DNA of 64,000 nt from Hydractinia symbiolongicarpus (Eukaryota > Cnidaria > Hydrozoa > Anthoathecata > Hydractiniidae). Location of the stretch: contig NC_079882.1 in NCBI RefSeq assembly GCF_029227915.1, positions 19,783,001 to 19,847,000 of the forward strand, read 5' to 3'. Shown here one piece after another: positions 61,173-64,000 of the stretch. The position numbers and the translations under genes were made by a program. A model generated the notes under the pieces. That model saw nothing but the letters and a program-made list of their open reading frames with translations, had not been told where the DNA came from and searched no databases. The first letter of the stretch is position 1. Each line of letters begins with the position of its first letter.

Positions 61173-63407
61173 AGCTACTACTGTAGTTACCAGTCCTCTT
61201 CATGCTCCACCTGGTATAAATCAAAGTTTGATGCAGGTAGGTTTCCAATAAAGCCCGTAATTGTTGTGCAACAGTTGTTGTTGTAAATATAGAATGAATT
61301 CTATCTATCAACATCTTTGGCCACTTTGCTGTACAACAGTTGTTCAACACTTTTTATGCTATTAGAAACCGACTATAAATCACACAAAATAAACGGAAAA
61401 ACAACAATTTAAGAAATTTTGCGGTGAGACATTCTCTTGTTAACCTCTAAAGACAAATGGGCGTGTATAACTTTGATATTTTGTTATGTACAATAATTAT
61501 GTACGCTTGCTTTGTGTATATCAAAAAGGAAACCACAATTTTAATTTAAAACTGATATTTAGAACATTAAGTATACATTTTTTCAGCAACTTTTCGTAAA
61601 ACCATCGTAAAAACTTTTCATCCTTCGAATCTGAAATCGTACTCGTGTATTTACACAATCGATATCTTTAGAAATGCAAGTTAATCTGCTACTCAAATAT
61701 ATAGCGAACACAATGTAAATGGAAGCAAAGAATTGCACAATCAAACAATGCAATGTCAATTAATTCTTTGCTGCAACGAAATATGCGCGCAACGCATTGT
61801 ATGTTTCAACAAAATTTAAACAAAACACAATTCTTACCAAATAACCGTCGCTCCATGCAACTTTCATTCACTTTTGATTTTTATAATATACGTTTCTTTT
61901 TCTATATTCTGCAAACAAAACAAAACGTCATTCACTCAAAAACAACAACAATTAAAAAATTAAAGCTAGAGTCACATCACATAAAATATTTTTAAAAATG
62001 TGATAACTTAAAGGTAGGCTATTTTCGTTTAAGTGAAAACCCACCTCAAGTCAATTTCTTACTTGTCAAAATCTTATTTTCAAAAGTACTTTATGAAATA
62101 ACATAAATCAAAGCAATTTATTTTTTCTTGTGTTAATTTCATTGTATGGCAAAACCATGTGACAAACAAGAACAGCTGAAACACGTGACAAAACATCAAA
62201 ACTTGTTTTTGTGGTAAAATTATTTCTGCATATTTGGTAAACTACGATATTAGTAAAAAACAAAAACATATAATATCTTTTAAACTCTACTTCATTCCTT
62301 GAGTGATATATATTTAACTAACCATGACAGATTTTTTCTAGAAATTTAAAAAAGCATTAATTATCGAATGAACGAATTAAGGTTTAGGTACAATTTCGTT
62401 TTTGAAAAAAGCCCATCGACAATTAACGGCGAACTAATGGTTTTTATTACCGCAAATTAATTCCATCCGCAATAAATTAAATTTAGATTAGTAAAAAAGA
62501 TTATAAAATACCTCCACTAAGAATCAACATAATTTTCAAGGAGTTATTTAAACTCGTATTTGATCGACAATAAAATTTATGCATATATACACACAAAAAT
62601 AATATTGGATTTTATTTGTATTACTAATTAATTATTGTTATAAATCTTCACATCTGAAAAATTCTAATTCGAAGGGACCAAGACACTTAGTATAACTATA
62701 TTTACAAAAGAAACTGAAAGTTGAAATCAACAACCAAAACGTGGGCGTATATAAAGGCCGGGTTTCATCAGAGCCAGTACCATATTCAGCGAACACGATA
62801 TTTTCCATGTTTAAAGATTTCATGTTAAAGTGGTGCACGTGTAATAAAGTTAAAATGGAACAATGTGAAAATTTAAAACGATTAATTACGAGCACAACCT
62901 GGTCTCTCTTTGTGTGTAAAATTTTCTCACACCAAATCGTTTGATTTTTAATAATTCTCTCTACCTTTTTAATAACTACAACCACATCACAAGCGCACAA
63001 TAGTCTGCTCAGTGCGCTTTGCAATCGCGCGCTTAAAGCCGATAAAAGGAGATCCGACTTTGGGGCGTCGGTGCTTAATATGTTCATACAGAACTAGGGA
63101 CCTGCTTCCAAAAAATGCTTTAATGTAAACTAGCCTTAAGTAGTCAGATAATCATTTCCAATTGCATCGACGTCATTTTTTAGAGTACTGGGAGAGAAAA
63201 AAAATTCTAACACGTCAACTAACCAAAATTCGTGGCCGGTCTAAACTTTGCAGACCATGTTAACATGAAGAGAGTCACGACGTTAAACCTTAGTTAAACA
63301 TACTAACCCGAATCAAATATACTTTTAGATATAGGATTAAAATTTGTATAAATAGTGTAGAATATAGAAATTACTGTACATTAAAACTTATTTTATTCCT
63401 CATTTTG
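61173..63407. other. Upstream region of HIF1AN, no gene seen
   Basis: About 2.2 kb containing no supportable gene. The minus-strand frame at 62638-63087 (149 codons) shows no recognisable domain and appears to be chance. The region just upstream of 61172 must contain the HIF1AN promoter; an ACAG acceptor-like site ends 8 nt before the ATG. Confidence 0.5.
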
Positions 63408-63804
63408 TCAAAAAACAGATTTCGTACTCTCTTTTAGCTCGACGACGGCGTCATCTGAAGGCCTACTACTGACGGCGTCATCTGAAGGCCTCGTACTGGC
63501 GCAGTTATCTATCTGCCTTTCACCTGATGCATTATGAAGAAGAGTCTCAGTCTCTTTCCCATTGGATGAAACTTCCATTGTCTCAACAGATACTACATTG
63601 TCCTCGATTGACTCTGATTGGTCAAGTTTATCACTGTCATCAGATGATTGATCAATATCTTTCTTAGGTTTTATTGACATAGAAAAGATCATGTCTTTGA
63701 GATCCTCTGGGACGTCTTCTGTATTTTGCAATTTCAAACAAATCGATTCAGCTCTAGACAACACAAACTGAAGGTCGATGTTATGCATCAAATCATTTAT
63801 GTGC
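63408..63804 (-). CDS. Last coding exon of an unrecognised gene (partial)
   Basis: The exon opens after a good acceptor (TTCCTGTTTAG, ending at 63805) with HINDLMHNIDLQFVLSRAES, and runs 131 codons to a TGA at 63408. The first 50 residues look folded and helical (ICLKLQNTEDVPEDLKDMIF). The rest is an acidic, Ser-rich disordered tail with two copies of RPSDDAV created by a short duplication at about 63437-63495. The upstream exons lie beyond 64000. I do not recognise the family. A terminal position is inferred from the stop and the lack of a downstream exon. Confidence 0.6.
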
Positions 63805-64000
63805 TAAACAGGAAATAGAAAAATTTGCGTACAACAACTTCGTCAACAGTCTTTTTTTTTCGAAAGAAATTTGACCTTCGAACAGAAAATTAATAACTGC
63901 AAACAAAACACGACACATGCAATTTCATATAAAAACAATACAAGAGTAACATTTTTTTAAGCCGTTTCCTGACAAACAATGGCTACTCTCAAGAAGTAAT
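63805..64000 (-). other. Intron of the unrecognised gene running off the window
   Basis: A T-rich tract and acceptor precede the exon at 63804. No further exon can be placed with confidence in the remaining 196 bases. Confidence 0.4.

Noticed and set aside
62638-63087. Minus-strand 149-codon frame upstream of HIF1AN
   Set aside because: No recognisable domain, and the second half has random-looking composition; probably chance.

Overview
The window is a gene-dense stretch of an A+T-rich animal nuclear genome. Genes carry many short introns, and the intergenic and intronic DNA is full of small inverted-repeat elements, minisatellites and one LINE fragment. The conserved genes (ZFC3H1, EXT2, agmatinase, SEC31, factor inhibiting HIF, an achaete-scute bHLH) are all metazoan types. 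The base composition, intron style and repeat content look most like a cnidarian, probably a hydrozoan. That placement is inference; no marker in the window settles it.

Layout. 1-3.9 kb: no certain gene; a 30-bp minisatellite array. 3.9-16.0 kb (+): a ZFC3H1 orthologue, 28 coding exons, 1783 aa. 16.0-19.0 kb: intergenic. 19.0-20.2 kb (-): a single-exon achaete-scute-like bHLH factor. 22.5-29.3 kb (-): EXT2, 15 exons, 704 aa. 29.7-34.7 kb (+): agmatinase, 7 exons, 347 aa, sharing a short divergent upstream region with EXT2. 34.7-43.7 kb: a gene-poor 9 kb of repeats holding a tRNA-derived SINE, a second tRNA-like head, minisatellites and an 1146-bp TA-flanked inverted-repeat element. 43.7-53.9 kb (+): SEC31, 27 exons, 1193 aa. 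54.5-57.9 kb (+): an intronless 1152-aa secreted protein that I do not recognise. 58.5-61.2 kb (-): factor inhibiting HIF (HIF1AN), 6 exons, 365 aa. 63.4-63.8 kb (-): the last exon of an unrecognised gene running off the window.

I reconstructed exon-intron structures by hand from splice sites and reading phase. The summed coding lengths of ZFC3H1, EXT2, AGMAT, SEC31 and HIF1AN are each exact multiples of three and end at a stop, which strongly supports the models. The neighbours act in unrelated processes: nuclear RNA surveillance, neurogenic transcription, heparan sulfate synthesis, agmatine hydrolysis, COPII transport and oxygen sensing. There is no operon or functional cluster.

The least explained items are the cysteine-free secreted protein at 54477-57935 and several small mobile elements defined here by terminal inverted repeats and candidate target-site duplications. 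No defence system, CRISPR array, prokaryotic feature or virus was seen.
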